A DNA stretch of 62,097 bases from a virus. The notes under the pieces are model-generated. The model saw nothing but the letters and a program-made list of their open reading frames with translations, did not search any database and was not told the DNA's origin. The translations under genes and the position numbers were made by a program. Positions 14,551-21,343 of this stretch are shown one piece after another (position 1 is the stretch's first letter; every line of letters begins with the position of its first letter). The stretch lies in the IMG/VR virus record IMGVR_UViG_3300023181_000031, positions 1 through 62,097 of that record; one strand, 5' to 3'.

Positions 14551-14582
14551 AAAAAGCACTTAAATTAATTTAAGTGCTTTTT
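14551..14582. terminator. Bidirectional terminator
   Basis: AAAAAGCACTTAAATT/AATTTAAGTGCTTTTT is a perfect palindrome with A and T runs on either side. It sits between the convergent acb2 unit and the minus-strand operon, so it can stop transcription both ways. Confidence 0.88.
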
Positions 14583-14587
14583 TAATG

Positions 14588-14767
14588 CTATCTATATAAG
14601 CTATATACTGCATAATCCCCGAAAGGGTCATTATCTGTAGAGCGTTTTATTTTATCGCCTAAGATATGCAGTTCTCTAGCTTTTAACTCTTTTTCAGTTC
14701 CTATTTTTAAAGTTAGTGAACTTTGTTGCTTGATTTGTTTTTCAAGTGATTTTTTATAATTTACCAT
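14588..14767 (-). CDS. Hypothetical protein, 59 aa
   Basis: Basic N-terminus (MVNYKKSLEKQIKQQSSLTL) and an aromatic C-terminus (DPFGDYAVYSLYR). It is the last gene of the leftward operon and overlaps the upstream gene by 14 bases. Not recognised. Confidence 0.58.
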   Translation of the reverse strand: MVNYKKSLEKQIKQQSSLTLKIGTEKELKARELHILGDKIKRSTDNDPFGDYAVYSLYR

Positions 14768-15002
14768 GTTTATATTTTTTTATACTCCATTTAATTGTAT
14801 TGAGAATTTTATTTTTATCTATATCAGTGTTACCTGTTTCAGCTACATAAAAATCTATCATATAGATTAATACTTCTTTTGTGATGTAAACTTGATTGTT
14901 ATTTTCTATGTAATAGATATTAGATTTGTTTAGTTTAAGCTCTACTAGTGAGAATGTGCCATCATAATTATAAGCTTTTATATATCCTATGTGTTTAGAC
15001 AT
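14754..15002 (-). CDS. Hypothetical protein, 82 aa
   Basis: Beta-rich first half (GYIKAYNYDGTFSLVELKLN), helical second half with DIDKNKILNTIKWSI. It abuts the upstream stop. Not recognised. Confidence 0.6.
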   Translation of the reverse strand: MSKHIGYIKAYNYDGTFSLVELKLNKSNIYYIENNNQVYITKEVLIYMIDFYVAETGNTDIDKNKILNTIKWSIKKYKHGKL

Positions 15003-15185
15003 TTATTTTCTAGTATTTAAAGTTATAAATAATCTTATTTGATTTCTTTTATTTATTGCGGTTGAGATAAAGCTTGTTATTTTTTTAACTATTGAAAAAT
15101 TTAGTTTATCAGTTAATAAATTACTTAGCATATAGTAAATATAAGCATCTGACCTTATTTTTAATTTTTCATTGAGTTGATTCAT
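15003..15185 (-). CDS. Hypothetical protein, 60 aa
   Basis: Helical and basic (NEKLKIRSDAYIYYMLSNLL), ending in an amphipathic segment. AAGGAGAATAAA precedes the ATG. Unknown. Confidence 0.58.
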   Translation of the reverse strand: MNQLNEKLKIRSDAYIYYMLSNLLTDKLNFSIVKKITSFISTAINKRNQIRLFITLNTRK

Positions 15186-15198
15186 TATTTTATTCTCC

Positions 15199-15330
15199 TT
15201 AAAAATATCTTTGAATATAACTATCTTTTTGAGTAATTGTAATCACTCTGTACGTAAAGTTTATTGCGTACTTACCTATTTTTATTACTGTAGGTTTTTT
15301 AAATGTACCTGTTAGATTGATTTGAGTCAT
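15199..15330 (-). CDS. Hypothetical beta-rich protein, 43 aa
   Basis: MTQINLTGTFKKPTVIKIGK followed by alternating strands. Small, with an acceptable ribosome site downstream of the hairpin repeat at 15352-15398. Supported mainly by gene packing. Confidence 0.5.
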   Translation of the reverse strand: MTQINLTGTFKKPTVIKIGKYAINFTYRVITITQKDSYIQRYF

Positions 15331-15351
15331 GATTTTAACGTCTTGTCTGAC

Positions 15352-15398
15352 ATATTCTAAATACAAGATCTCGTGAGATCCTGACTTTTAAAATACTA
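15352..15398 (-). repeat. Intergenic RNA hairpin element, copy 1
   Basis: Read on the minus strand: conserved flank TAGTATTTTAA, an 8-bp stem CAGGATCT/AGATCTTG around CACG, conserved flank ATTTAGAATAT. It is identical over about 46 bases to copy 3 at 16590-16635 and has the same flanks as copy 2 at 15592-15636. Confidence 0.75.
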
Positions 15399-15569
15399 TT
15401 TTCTTAACGCTTGGTTTTTAATTTTTAAATCATTAGTTTCTATCATTTGTACAAGCTGGTTAACTGTAGGTTTATCTGTATTGATAAATAAAGCACTTGG
15501 AGCTAAACCCATTAAAATGATAATTGTTAGTGTCGCTGTTACTAATCCGATAAGTGTTAATCTGTTCAT
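15396..15569 (-). CDS. Membrane or secreted small protein, 57 aa
   Basis: An N-terminal hydrophobic helix (LIGLVTATLTIIILMGLAP, residues 6-24) is followed by a polar helix. Its stop codon is the first part of hairpin element 1. Unknown. Confidence 0.58.
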   Translation of the reverse strand: MNRLTLIGLVTATLTIIILMGLAPSALFINTDKPTVNQLVQMIETNDLKIKNQALRK

Positions 15570-15591
15570 TTTGTTTTTACCTTTTTTAAAA

Positions 15592-15636
15592 ATATCCTAA
15601 ATTCAAAGCCCCTTAAGGCTCTGAGTTAAAATACTA
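15592..15636 (-). repeat. Intergenic RNA hairpin element, copy 2 (variant stem)
   Basis: It has the same flanks as copies 1 and 3 (TAGTATTTTAA ... ATTTAGGATAT). The stem is CAGAGCC/GGCTTTG around TTAAGG. The stem sequence differs while pairing is kept, which is evidence for a conserved RNA structure. Confidence 0.7.
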
Positions 15637-15637
15637 T

Positions 15638-15829
15638 TTAAACAGTCCAGCCCATTGTAGCTATATGTTTTTTCTTACCGTTTTCATAAAAGTAGTACCC
15701 ACAAAAAACCATGCTCATCATTGCCTCTTCAACTGTCCAATTAGTTCCAAATTGCTCATTATGAACTCTTACCGCATTTTCTTTTCCTGTTTGTGATAAA
15801 GTTGTAAATTCTGTAAAAGTGTTGTCCAT
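15638..15829 (-). CDS. Hypothetical protein, 63 aa
   Basis: MDNTFTEFTTLSQTGKENAV, then aromatic and beta-prone (VFCGYYFYENGKKKHIATMG). It is the first gene after the operator-bearing promoter at 15878-15906, so it is likely controlled by that palindrome. Not recognised. Confidence 0.62.
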   Translation of the reverse strand: MDNTFTEFTTLSQTGKENAVRVHNEQFGTNWTVEEAMMSMVFCGYYFYENGKKKHIATMGWTV

Positions 15830-15877
15830 TTTGTTTTTTACCTTTTTTATAATTGGTTTGTTTCAACCGATAAATAT

Positions 15878-15906
15878 ATAATATCACATGTGATATTTAA
15901 TTGCAA
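15878..15906 (-). promoter_or_regulatory. Leftward promoter with 16-bp palindromic operator
   Basis: On the minus strand, TTGCAA (15901-15906), 17-base spacer, TATTAT (15878-15883). The spacer carries the palindrome ATATCACATGTGATAT (15881-15896). The same core occurs in the promoter at 16901-16929, defining a small regulon. Confidence 0.75.
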
Positions 15907-15925
15907 GTGTTTGAAAGAAAATATT

Positions 15926-16120
15926 TTAAATTTCTTTTTTCTTTCTACCAACTTTACTTCTAGGGATTAAAGCAGATTCATCAAATCCCTTAATTTTAGC
16001 TACTTTGTCAGGGTTAACCCATATTTCTACTTTGATTAACCCTGAGTCTTTAAAAGCTTGTCTAAGCTCTTTCATTGATTCTCTTTGAGTAGCCTTTTTT
16101 TGTTCATTAGTTTGTTTCAT
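15926..16120 (-). CDS. Small basic protein, putative DNA-binding, 64 aa
   Basis: The Lys-rich N-terminal helix (RESMKELRQAFKDSGL), a strand-like KVEIWVNPDKVAKIKGF and a basic tail (RSKVGRKKKEI) suggest a ribbon-helix-helix or similar DNA binder. It lies immediately upstream of one CACATGTG operator and is a candidate regulator for it; this is inference. Confidence 0.55.
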   Translation of the reverse strand: MKQTNEQKKATQRESMKELRQAFKDSGLIKVEIWVNPDKVAKIKGFDESALIPRSKVGRKKKEI

Positions 16121-16388
16121 TGTATTTTTTAAGCTCCTTTTGTTCTTCAGATGTTAATTCTCTATAAAATGCTACTACTTGACCCGTAACCGATTCATGA
16201 CGGCTTAAAATAGTGTTTCCTTTATTTTTTAAGCTTTCTTTAGCGGAATTAAGAACAGTGTCAGCATAATCTTGACCTCTACCTTTATATCTTTCATGTT
16301 TACAGTATTTATTTAAAAACTCCTCTACTGTTTTAATATCTGTTTGTTCAACTTTACGCCACATATCAAAGTATTTAAAATTAATCAT
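16107..16388 (-). CDS. Hypothetical protein, 93 aa
   Basis: The charged helical N-terminus is followed by KGRGQDYADTVLNSAKESL and NTILSRHESVTGQVVAFY. It overlaps the next gene by 14 bases. No family name can be given. Confidence 0.65.
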   Translation of the reverse strand: MINFKYFDMWRKVEQTDIKTVEEFLNKYCKHERYKGRGQDYADTVLNSAKESLKNKGNTILSRHESVTGQVVAFYRELTSEEQKELKKYNETN

Positions 16389-16399
16389 TGTTTAGCTCC

Positions 16400-16570
16400 T
16401 TAAACTATTTGATATTTGCCTGATTTATAATGAAAACCTGACACTATAGCTCCTCTTTTACCTTTTGCTTTAAATCTGCCTATGATATCTGGGTTAGAGT
16501 AAGATACTTCTTTATACTCTATGATTTCCATTTGTCTATTAACTCCAAAGGTTACTATTTTACCTACCAT
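16400..16570 (-). CDS. Hypothetical beta-rich protein, 56 aa
   Basis: MVGKIVTFGVNRQMEIIEYK, then basic and beta-rich (FKAKGKRGAIVSGFHYKSG). GGAGTTTTAAAA precedes the ATG, directly after hairpin element 3. Possibly another small barrel. Confidence 0.58.
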   Translation of the reverse strand: MVGKIVTFGVNRQMEIIEYKEVSYSNPDIIGRFKAKGKRGAIVSGFHYKSGKYQIV

Positions 16571-16589
16571 TTTTAAAACTCCTTATTTT

Positions 16590-16635
16590 ATATTCTAAAT
16601 ACAAGATCTCGTGAGATCCTGACTTTTAAAATACT
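16590..16635 (-). repeat. Intergenic RNA hairpin element, copy 3
   Basis: Identical over about 46 bases to copy 1 at 15352-15398. Like the others it begins at the end of a coding region and finishes before the next ribosome site, so it is an in-operon spacer structure. Confidence 0.75.
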
Positions 16636-16863
16636 TTATAACATCCAGTTTAAGATTGCTTTTATTTCATCTTTAGATAGATACATTTCTACTTCACCTT
16701 CTAAAGTATCTTTTCTTATTTTGAATATACCGTTATCAAGTTTTTCTATAACTCCACGATTTAAACATATTGCTTTATCGCCTGTTAATACTTTTTCACC
16801 TGATATTATTTCATCACCTAAAGTTACATTAGATAATATGTTTTTACTTGCTTGATGAATCAT
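16636..16863 (-). CDS. Small SH3/KOW-like protein, 75 aa
   Basis: It has GDEIISGEKVLTGDKAICLN then RGVIEKLDNGIFKIRKD, a strand-turn-strand pattern like other small barrels of this genome. The promoter 16901-16929 with the CACATGTG operator drives it. Confidence 0.6.
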   Translation of the reverse strand: MIHQASKNILSNVTLGDEIISGEKVLTGDKAICLNRGVIEKLDNGIFKIRKDTLEGEVEMYLSKDEIKAILNWML

Positions 16864-16900
16864 TTTTAAACTCGCTTTCTTTTTTAATGCTTATAAATAT

Positions 16901-16929
16901 AATATACATCACATGTGATATTAATGCAA
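16901..16929 (-). promoter_or_regulatory. Leftward promoter with CACATGTG operator, second copy
   Basis: TTGCAT (16924-16929), 17-base spacer, TATATT (16901-16906) on the minus strand. The palindrome ATCACATGTGAT (16908-16919) sits in the spacer at the same place as in the promoter at 15878-15906. Confidence 0.75.
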
Positions 16930-16973
16930 TAGGTAAATAAGAAAATAATTAAAACATTTTGAGATAAGAAAAA

Positions 16974-16997
16974 AGCTTAGTAAGAAATTACTAAGCT
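16974..16997 (-). terminator. Leftward terminator
   Basis: AGCTTAGTAA/TTACTAAGCT, a perfect 10-bp stem with a GAAA/TTTC loop, is followed on the minus strand by six T's. It ends the 17021-17458 transcript before the next promoter. Confidence 0.85.
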
Positions 16998-17020
16998 AAC
17001 AATTAAATAAAGGTATCAAG

Positions 17021-17458
17021 TTAATTTTTTAAGTGACTCTCAATAATTGCTATACGTCTATAGTCTTGCATATGTGTTGGGTCAAGAGCGTCTTGTTTAA
17101 TGTGTTTTTCTATATCTGATAATCCCTGATGTTCTTTAAGTCTGTATAACTCTCTTATTATTTCAATTTGTATAGTTGCTATTTCTTCTTTATTATCGGT
17201 ATGGTAATGATATTCTTTAGGGTCTAATACACGTTTGATATAAGTTAGTATAGGTAAGTACTTGCTAGAATCTTTCTTGTGTACATATAGGTTAATAGGT
17301 GACATTACTCCATAGATATTAAACATTATTTTCTCTATAAGATTATCTGTCACTATATCCCATCTTTCACTGTTATAAGGTGGTTTATATTCTCTTTTTA
17401 TCATAAGTTCGCTTAAAGGTATTTTTATATCAAGTGCTAATCTTGGAATATATGACAT
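17021..17458 (-). CDS. Hypothetical protein, 145 aa
   Basis: MSYIPRLALDIKIPLSELMI, then a helical body with YHYHTD and a C-terminal QDYRRIAIIESHLKN. It stands alone between terminators at 16974 and 17541. AAAAGGATAACTAAA precedes the ATG. Not recognised. Confidence 0.68.
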   Translation of the reverse strand: MSYIPRLALDIKIPLSELMIKREYKPPYNSERWDIVTDNLIEKIMFNIYGVMSPINLYVHKKDSSKYLPILTYIKRVLDPKEYHYHTDNKEEIATIQIEIIRELYRLKEHQGLSDIEKHIKQDALDPTHMQDYRRIAIIESHLKN

Positions 17459-17540
17459 TTTAGTTATCCTTTTAACATGTTTTTATTAATTCTATCATAT
17501 TGAGTAAATAGTTTATATTGAATGTTTGAGAAAAAAAAGA

Positions 17541-17573
17541 GCCTGTTATAAGTCAGCAGATAAGCGAACAGGC
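17541..17573 (-). terminator. Leftward terminator with long loop
   Basis: GCCTGTT/AACAGGC on the minus strand with a 19-base loop, then T-C-T8. It ends transcription from the zinc-ribbon gene at 17736-17915 and separates it from the 17458 gene. Confidence 0.78.
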
Positions 17574-17735
17574 ATGATTTCTGTTTACTAACTATTAAAA
17601 TGATATCACAAAGTTTACTCTAAAGAAATAGCAAATAATTAAGCAATAGACTATAATCAAATCAAGTAATAGTCAGTACTGACTACAATTTAATAAACTT
17701 TCAAAGTATACATAAAATATGTAAAGCTTTGATTC
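17574..17735. other. Non-coding stretch with 16-bp palindrome
   Basis: I see no good reading frame here. A perfect palindrome TAGTCAGTACTGACTA lies at 17670-17685, close to AT-rich promoter-like sequence (TATAAT at about 17652). It may be an operator or a small RNA region ending at the 17541-17573 terminator. Confidence 0.45.
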
Positions 17736-17915
17736 TCACTTGCTTTCAAGCTTTTTATAGTAGCAATTAGGGCATAACTCTAACTGAGTTTCTATTACTT
17801 TATCTTTGTTTCTACCAAGATTATTTGACTTAAGCCAAGCGGGTATGCCTTGCAGTATATTTACTTCCGCTTCAAGTAATGCTTTTTTACAGCCGTCACA
17901 TTTATAATATCTCAT
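17736..17915 (-). CDS. Zinc-ribbon protein, 59 aa
   Basis: CDGC near the start and CPNC near the end, with a helical middle. Start chosen at ATG 17915, six bases after GGAG; ATG 17918 and a TTG at 17927 are alternatives. It is transcribed divergently from the YopX-like gene. Confidence 0.65.
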   Translation of the reverse strand: MRYYKCDGCKKALLEAEVNILQGIPAWLKSNNLGRNKDKVIETQLELCPNCYYKKLESK

Positions 17916-17966
17916 CATTTGCTCCAAGTTATCTATATCTAAATGATATATTTTATATATATTTTT

Positions 17967-17974
17967 GATATAAT
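17967..17974 (+). promoter_or_regulatory. Extended -10 promoter for the YopX-like gene
   Basis: TGATATAAT (TG-N-TATAAT) lies at 17966-17974, 32 bases ahead of ATG 18006. No good -35 is present, which is normal for extended -10 promoters. Confidence 0.55.
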
Positions 17975-18005
17975 GATAGGATATTTTAAAAAAGGTAAGA
18001 TTAAA

Positions 18006-18446
18006 ATGATTGATAAATTTAAAGTATATTACAAGCTTACTGATGAGCAGTTAAAAGATCAAGACCCTGATTTTAAAACTAAGTATATTTACATAGGTAT
18101 TACTGAAGTTAAATTATTTAAAAGATCATTAGGTTTAGTAGTAGAGGCTGACGCTTGTCAGTTAGTTGATGATATTAATAATTTAATCTTTTGTAAGTTT
18201 ACTGGTAAGCAGGATATTAATGGATTAGATTTATTTGAAGGTGATAGAGTAGAGTTTTCAACCGAACCACCCGAATATATTATACAGTTAAATTCTTTCT
18301 TTTATGGTATGGCTAACGCTAAAGGTACTATTAACAGGCACTTTGATATTGAGGTTGATGAGATTTACAGGGACAAATTAGGTTTTACTTATCATAGTTT
18401 AACTAAGCCAAATTCTAAGTATATAGGTTCTATTTATGATTGCTAA
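18006..18446 (+). CDS. YopX-family protein
   Basis: This 146-aa protein has the YopX hallmark: FCKFTGKQDINGLDLFEGDR, corresponding to the usual FTGLKDKNGKEIYEGD pattern, with beta-barrel strands around it. YopX proteins are common in phages; their role is unknown. Start chosen at ATG 18006 after AAAGGTAAGATTAAA, because the upstream in-frame ATG lies before the promoter. Confidence 0.8.
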   Translation: MIDKFKVYYKLTDEQLKDQDPDFKTKYIYIGITEVKLFKRSLGLVVEADACQLVDDINNLIFCKFTGKQDINGLDLFEGDRVEFSTEPPEYIIQLNSFFYGMANAKGTINRHFDIEVDEIYRDKLGFTYHSLTKPNSKYIGSIYDC

Positions 18447-18870
18447 TCAAATGAAAACTATTAATAGAGTAAAGGCTCATTTTAAAGCGTATAAGGCTCA
18501 CTTTATTCAAACAGGTGTTTATATAGCTTTAAAGGTTTTACCCTATAAGATTGATGAATTAGAAGCAGTAAAGCGTATAACTATTGATGGTTTACTTGAT
18601 TTAAATACTATTGATACTAGTAAATGGTCTAGTTATTTTTATAATTGGATAGATGATATAGGTCGTGCCGTTGGTAATCAGATTAAGAAAACGGGTAAAC
18701 GCCCAAACAAAGTTATATTTACTTATGACGAATATTTACACTTGGCAGGCAATCAATTTACCTTAGAAAGGTGTCATAGTGTAGGGCTTATTGATTTAAA
18801 TACTACTTTAAAAATGATGCTTTCTAACTTTGGAATAAAAGAAATGATAGTTTTAGATGTTCAAATTTAA
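18436..18870 (+). CDS. Hypothetical protein, 144 aa
   Basis: It overlaps the YopX-like gene by 11 bases. It has a basic N-terminus (MKTINRVKAHFKAYKAHF) and a core containing KWSSYFYNWIDDIGRAVG. ATG 18451 is an alternative start. Not recognised. Confidence 0.65.
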   Translation: MIANQMKTINRVKAHFKAYKAHFIQTGVYIALKVLPYKIDELEAVKRITIDGLLDLNTIDTSKWSSYFYNWIDDIGRAVGNQIKKTGKRPNKVIFTYDEYLHLAGNQFTLERCHSVGLIDLNTTLKMMLSNFGIKEMIVLDVQI

Positions 18871-18939
18871 TGCTCTATGTTGATTTTTGATAAATAAAAT
18901 AATCTTTGATCTCTACCCCTATAAAAACGACACTTAAAA

Positions 18940-18972
18940 AAATAAAACCCTTTTATATCAAGGGTTTTATTT
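18940..18972. terminator. Bidirectional terminator
   Basis: AAATAAAACCCTT/AAGGGTTTTATTT stem with A-run before and T-run after, between convergent genes ending at 18870 and 19029. Confidence 0.88.
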
Positions 18973-19028
18973 TTTATTTATTTTAAATTAGTTTGTTTGA
19001 TTTTAATAAGTAGATTGTAAATATAGCA

Positions 19029-19493
19029 TTATAATTGATATTCATTAAATATTTTAAAAGCATTATCAAAGTTATCATAGTATTCAGTTTTATTAGAATC
19101 ATTATCAATAGTTACTCTCCACTTAGTAAAGTAAAATTGTAGCTCTTTTGATTTGTCGCAATCTTCATTCATTTGTTTAAGTATTAACTTATGTCTTGCT
19201 AAGTATTCTTTAGAGATTATATCAGTAGTAGGAACATTACCCATCATTTTATCTAGTTCATTTTGTGCCTGCTCTTTTGATTCATAAGCATATGAAGCTG
19301 TAAGTTTATCTTTCTGACTTCTTAAAGTAACTTCTATAGCAAAGCCTTTAAACCATTGACTTTCCATATAAACAGGTAAATCAAAGTCTTTATATAATTG
19401 ACCTGTTTCTTTATGCTTGTATGGAAATAACTCAAGATAAGCACATGAGATATCATCAGGGTTAATATATTGTCCGCTTGGAGTTTTAATCAT
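19029..19493 (-). CDS. Hypothetical protein, 154 aa
   Basis: MIKTPSGQYINPDDISCAYL, beta-rich in the middle and helical at the C-terminus (WRVTIDNDSNKTEYYDNF). It is the last gene of a leftward accessory operon starting at about 23955. Not recognised. Confidence 0.65.
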   Translation of the reverse strand: MIKTPSGQYINPDDISCAYLELFPYKHKETGQLYKDFDLPVYMESQWFKGFAIEVTLRSQKDKLTASYAYESKEQAQNELDKMMGNVPTTDIISKEYLARHKLILKQMNEDCDKSKELQFYFTKWRVTIDNDSNKTEYYDNFDNAFKIFNEYQL

Positions 19494-19505
19494 TTTGTTT
19501 TACCT

Positions 19506-19685
19506 TTAACTTATTACTATAATTTTATCAGGATTAAAACCACATTCTATTAAATCACTTTTAAATGTTTGATCGTTTATAAATGACTTATCAAATACAT
19601 ACGCACCATCTTCCCACATAGCTGTAATTAATTCTTTATCTTGATCTAAAGTTTTTAATATCTCGATTGCTTCACTTACTTTCAT
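19506..19685 (-). CDS. Hypothetical protein, 59 aa
   Basis: MKVSEAIEILKTLDQDKELI followed by AMWEDGAYVFDKS. The opening helix resembles small phage proteins that begin KVSEAIEAL..LPPD. Function unknown. Confidence 0.6.
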   Translation of the reverse strand: MKVSEAIEILKTLDQDKELITAMWEDGAYVFDKSFINDQTFKSDLIECGFNPDKIIVIS

Positions 19686-19688
19686 TTT

Positions 19689-19937
19689 TTAGTCCTTTAT
19701 ATCTTCAATAGGATTTTCAAAACTAATATTAGTTAAGTTTCCTTCTATAACTTTACCTGCAAACTCATCATTAAAGATACTTTCAGCACTTTCATGATAA
19801 TTAGTTTCGTCATAGTCGGACTGGTTTTGATTTTCCATTTGCTCTAATAATTCCTTAAAATAATTTAGATCACTTACTTTAATTAGATATAGATTACCTT
19901 CGTTATCGTATTGAAATGTTGATCTTTTGTTATTCAT
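19689..19937 (-). CDS. Hypothetical acidic protein, 82 aa
   Basis: MNNKRSTFQYDNEGNLYLIK, then strongly acidic (NQSDYDETNYHESAESIF). It overlaps the upstream gene by 4 bases. Unknown. Confidence 0.58.
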   Translation of the reverse strand: MNNKRSTFQYDNEGNLYLIKVSDLNYFKELLEQMENQNQSDYDETNYHESAESIFNDEFAGKVIEGNLTNISFENPIEDIKD

Positions 19938-20155
19938 TTGATTAGCCCCTCTAAGTGCTTACTTAAATCTATAATATGATAATTTTTTTGTGTGTATTCT
20001 TTTTTATGTTCAAAGTTTTGTTTATCTTTTGGTATATTCCATGTGTGTTTATGCCAAGCGTATACAGTGGCTACTAAAAAACCTTCACTTTTGTATAATT
20101 TATCGTTGAATATTTTTTTAGTTTTTTTGTTAATTGCTATCCAAGTTTTAGTCAT
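19934..20155 (-). CDS. Hypothetical protein, 73 aa
   Basis: MTKTWIAINKKTKKIFNDKL with beta strands and the motif TVYAWHKHTWNIP. It directly abuts the upstream gene. Unknown. Confidence 0.58.
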   Translation of the reverse strand: MTKTWIAINKKTKKIFNDKLYKSEGFLVATVYAWHKHTWNIPKDKQNFEHKKEYTQKNYHIIDLSKHLEGLIK

Positions 20156-20353
20156 TTAAATTGATTCCAAAGCTAGTAATAATATCTCAGCTATAGTAAA
20201 ATATCTTAAAGTTTTTTGATCCTGAATAATAAATGTCATTTCTTCATTAAGGAAACCATGAATTAACCCACATACTTGATGTAATTCTTTATTAGTTAAT
20301 ATAAACATTGTTGCCTGATAACAGTTTTTAATTTCTACTCTGAAAGTTTGCAT
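20156..20353 (-). CDS. Hypothetical protein, 65 aa
   Basis: MQTFRVEIKNCYQATMFILT, then helical (LHQVCGLIHGFLNEEMTF). It overlaps the neighbouring stop by one base. Unknown. Confidence 0.58.
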   Translation of the reverse strand: MQTFRVEIKNCYQATMFILTNKELHQVCGLIHGFLNEEMTFIIQDQKTLRYFTIAEILLLALESI

Positions 20354-21003
20354 TAAATATTACCCTCGATAAACTTTGTATATTCTTGATAAAAATCTAA
20401 AGCTTCTTTCTTACGCTTTAAGGTATTAGTAAGCTCTTTTCTAAAATACTTTATATCTTTTTTATTTTGTTCTATTTCTTTTTCAATATATAGCTCGTAA
20501 GTTTCAGGAAACGAATTATAATACTTACTATAAAACTCGTTATTATATGAAAAGCCGTAAGACTCCTGTAAAAACTTTAAAGATGATTCTAACCCAGGTT
20601 TTATAATATCACTAGGATTTTTAGATAATAAAGTTTGTACTTTTTCAATAGATTTAGATAGATTTTCTTTTTCTTTATAAAATTTAGTTCTTTCTGAAAT
20701 TAAAGTTTTATTATTTTCTTCCATTGCTAAAAGATATTTATTTAGATAATTTAATTTTAAATGAGTTGCATATTTTATCTCAGTTAAAAACTTTTGACTT
20801 TCTGTTATTTTATTTTTGTAATAATTAAGTGATTTTTTATAGCTAGTATGAATATAGTTTAATATCTTTTCTTTAGTTATTTTTTCATCGTTATCAAAGT
20901 TAGCACCATATAATAACCCTAAGCATTGAGGTACTTGAGTTAGTAACCAATCTTTTAAATCATAATCAGACTGGATTAATTTATCTACTATAAAACTTGT
21001 CAT
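20353..21003 (-). CDS. Coiled-coil protein, 216 aa
   Basis: After a short globular N-terminus (DYDLKDWLLTQVPQCLGLLY) the protein is mostly long charged helices. No enzymatic motif seen. Function unknown. Confidence 0.68.
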   Translation of the reverse strand: MTSFIVDKLIQSDYDLKDWLLTQVPQCLGLLYGANFDNDEKITKEKILNYIHTSYKKSLNYYKNKITESQKFLTEIKYATHLKLNYLNKYLLAMEENNKTLISERTKFYKEKENLSKSIEKVQTLLSKNPSDIIKPGLESSLKFLQESYGFSYNNEFYSKYYNSFPETYELYIEKEIEQNKKDIKYFRKELTNTLKRKKEALDFYQEYTKFIEGNI

Positions 21004-21007
21004 TTTT

Positions 21008-21343
21008 TTAATCCTTATAATGTTTTGTATGTAATTGATAAATCATATATTTAGTATCGTTTAAAGTGTCACTAATTTTATTCAAGTCATGGTTTGATTC
21101 TTTTACAATTCTTTGAATCTCAGATATAGAGCTTTTGATATCGTAAATATCATGTATTGGTACATCTTTATATTTATCATTTTCTTTTAATTTACTTTCT
21201 AAGCTTAGATTTTTTTGTATAAAGTTGCTTAATTCATCTTTTAACTCTTGATTCTTTTGTTTTAAATGATATGTTTTATAAGAGTTAAAATAGTTAGATA
21301 TTATAAAGCCTAGTACTATCATTAAAATATAGATTATGTCCAT
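21008..21343 (-). CDS. Membrane-anchored coiled-coil protein, 111 aa
   Basis: An N-terminal hydrophobic helix (MDIIYILMIVLGFIISNYF) is followed by a long coiled coil. Shape is like an inner-membrane spanin, but it is far from the lysis cassette and in an early-type operon. Confidence 0.65.
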   Translation of the reverse strand: MDIIYILMIVLGFIISNYFNSYKTYHLKQKNQELKDELSNFIQKNLSLESKLKENDKYKDVPIHDIYDIKSSISEIQRIVKESNHDLNKISDTLNDTKYMIYQLHTKHYKD

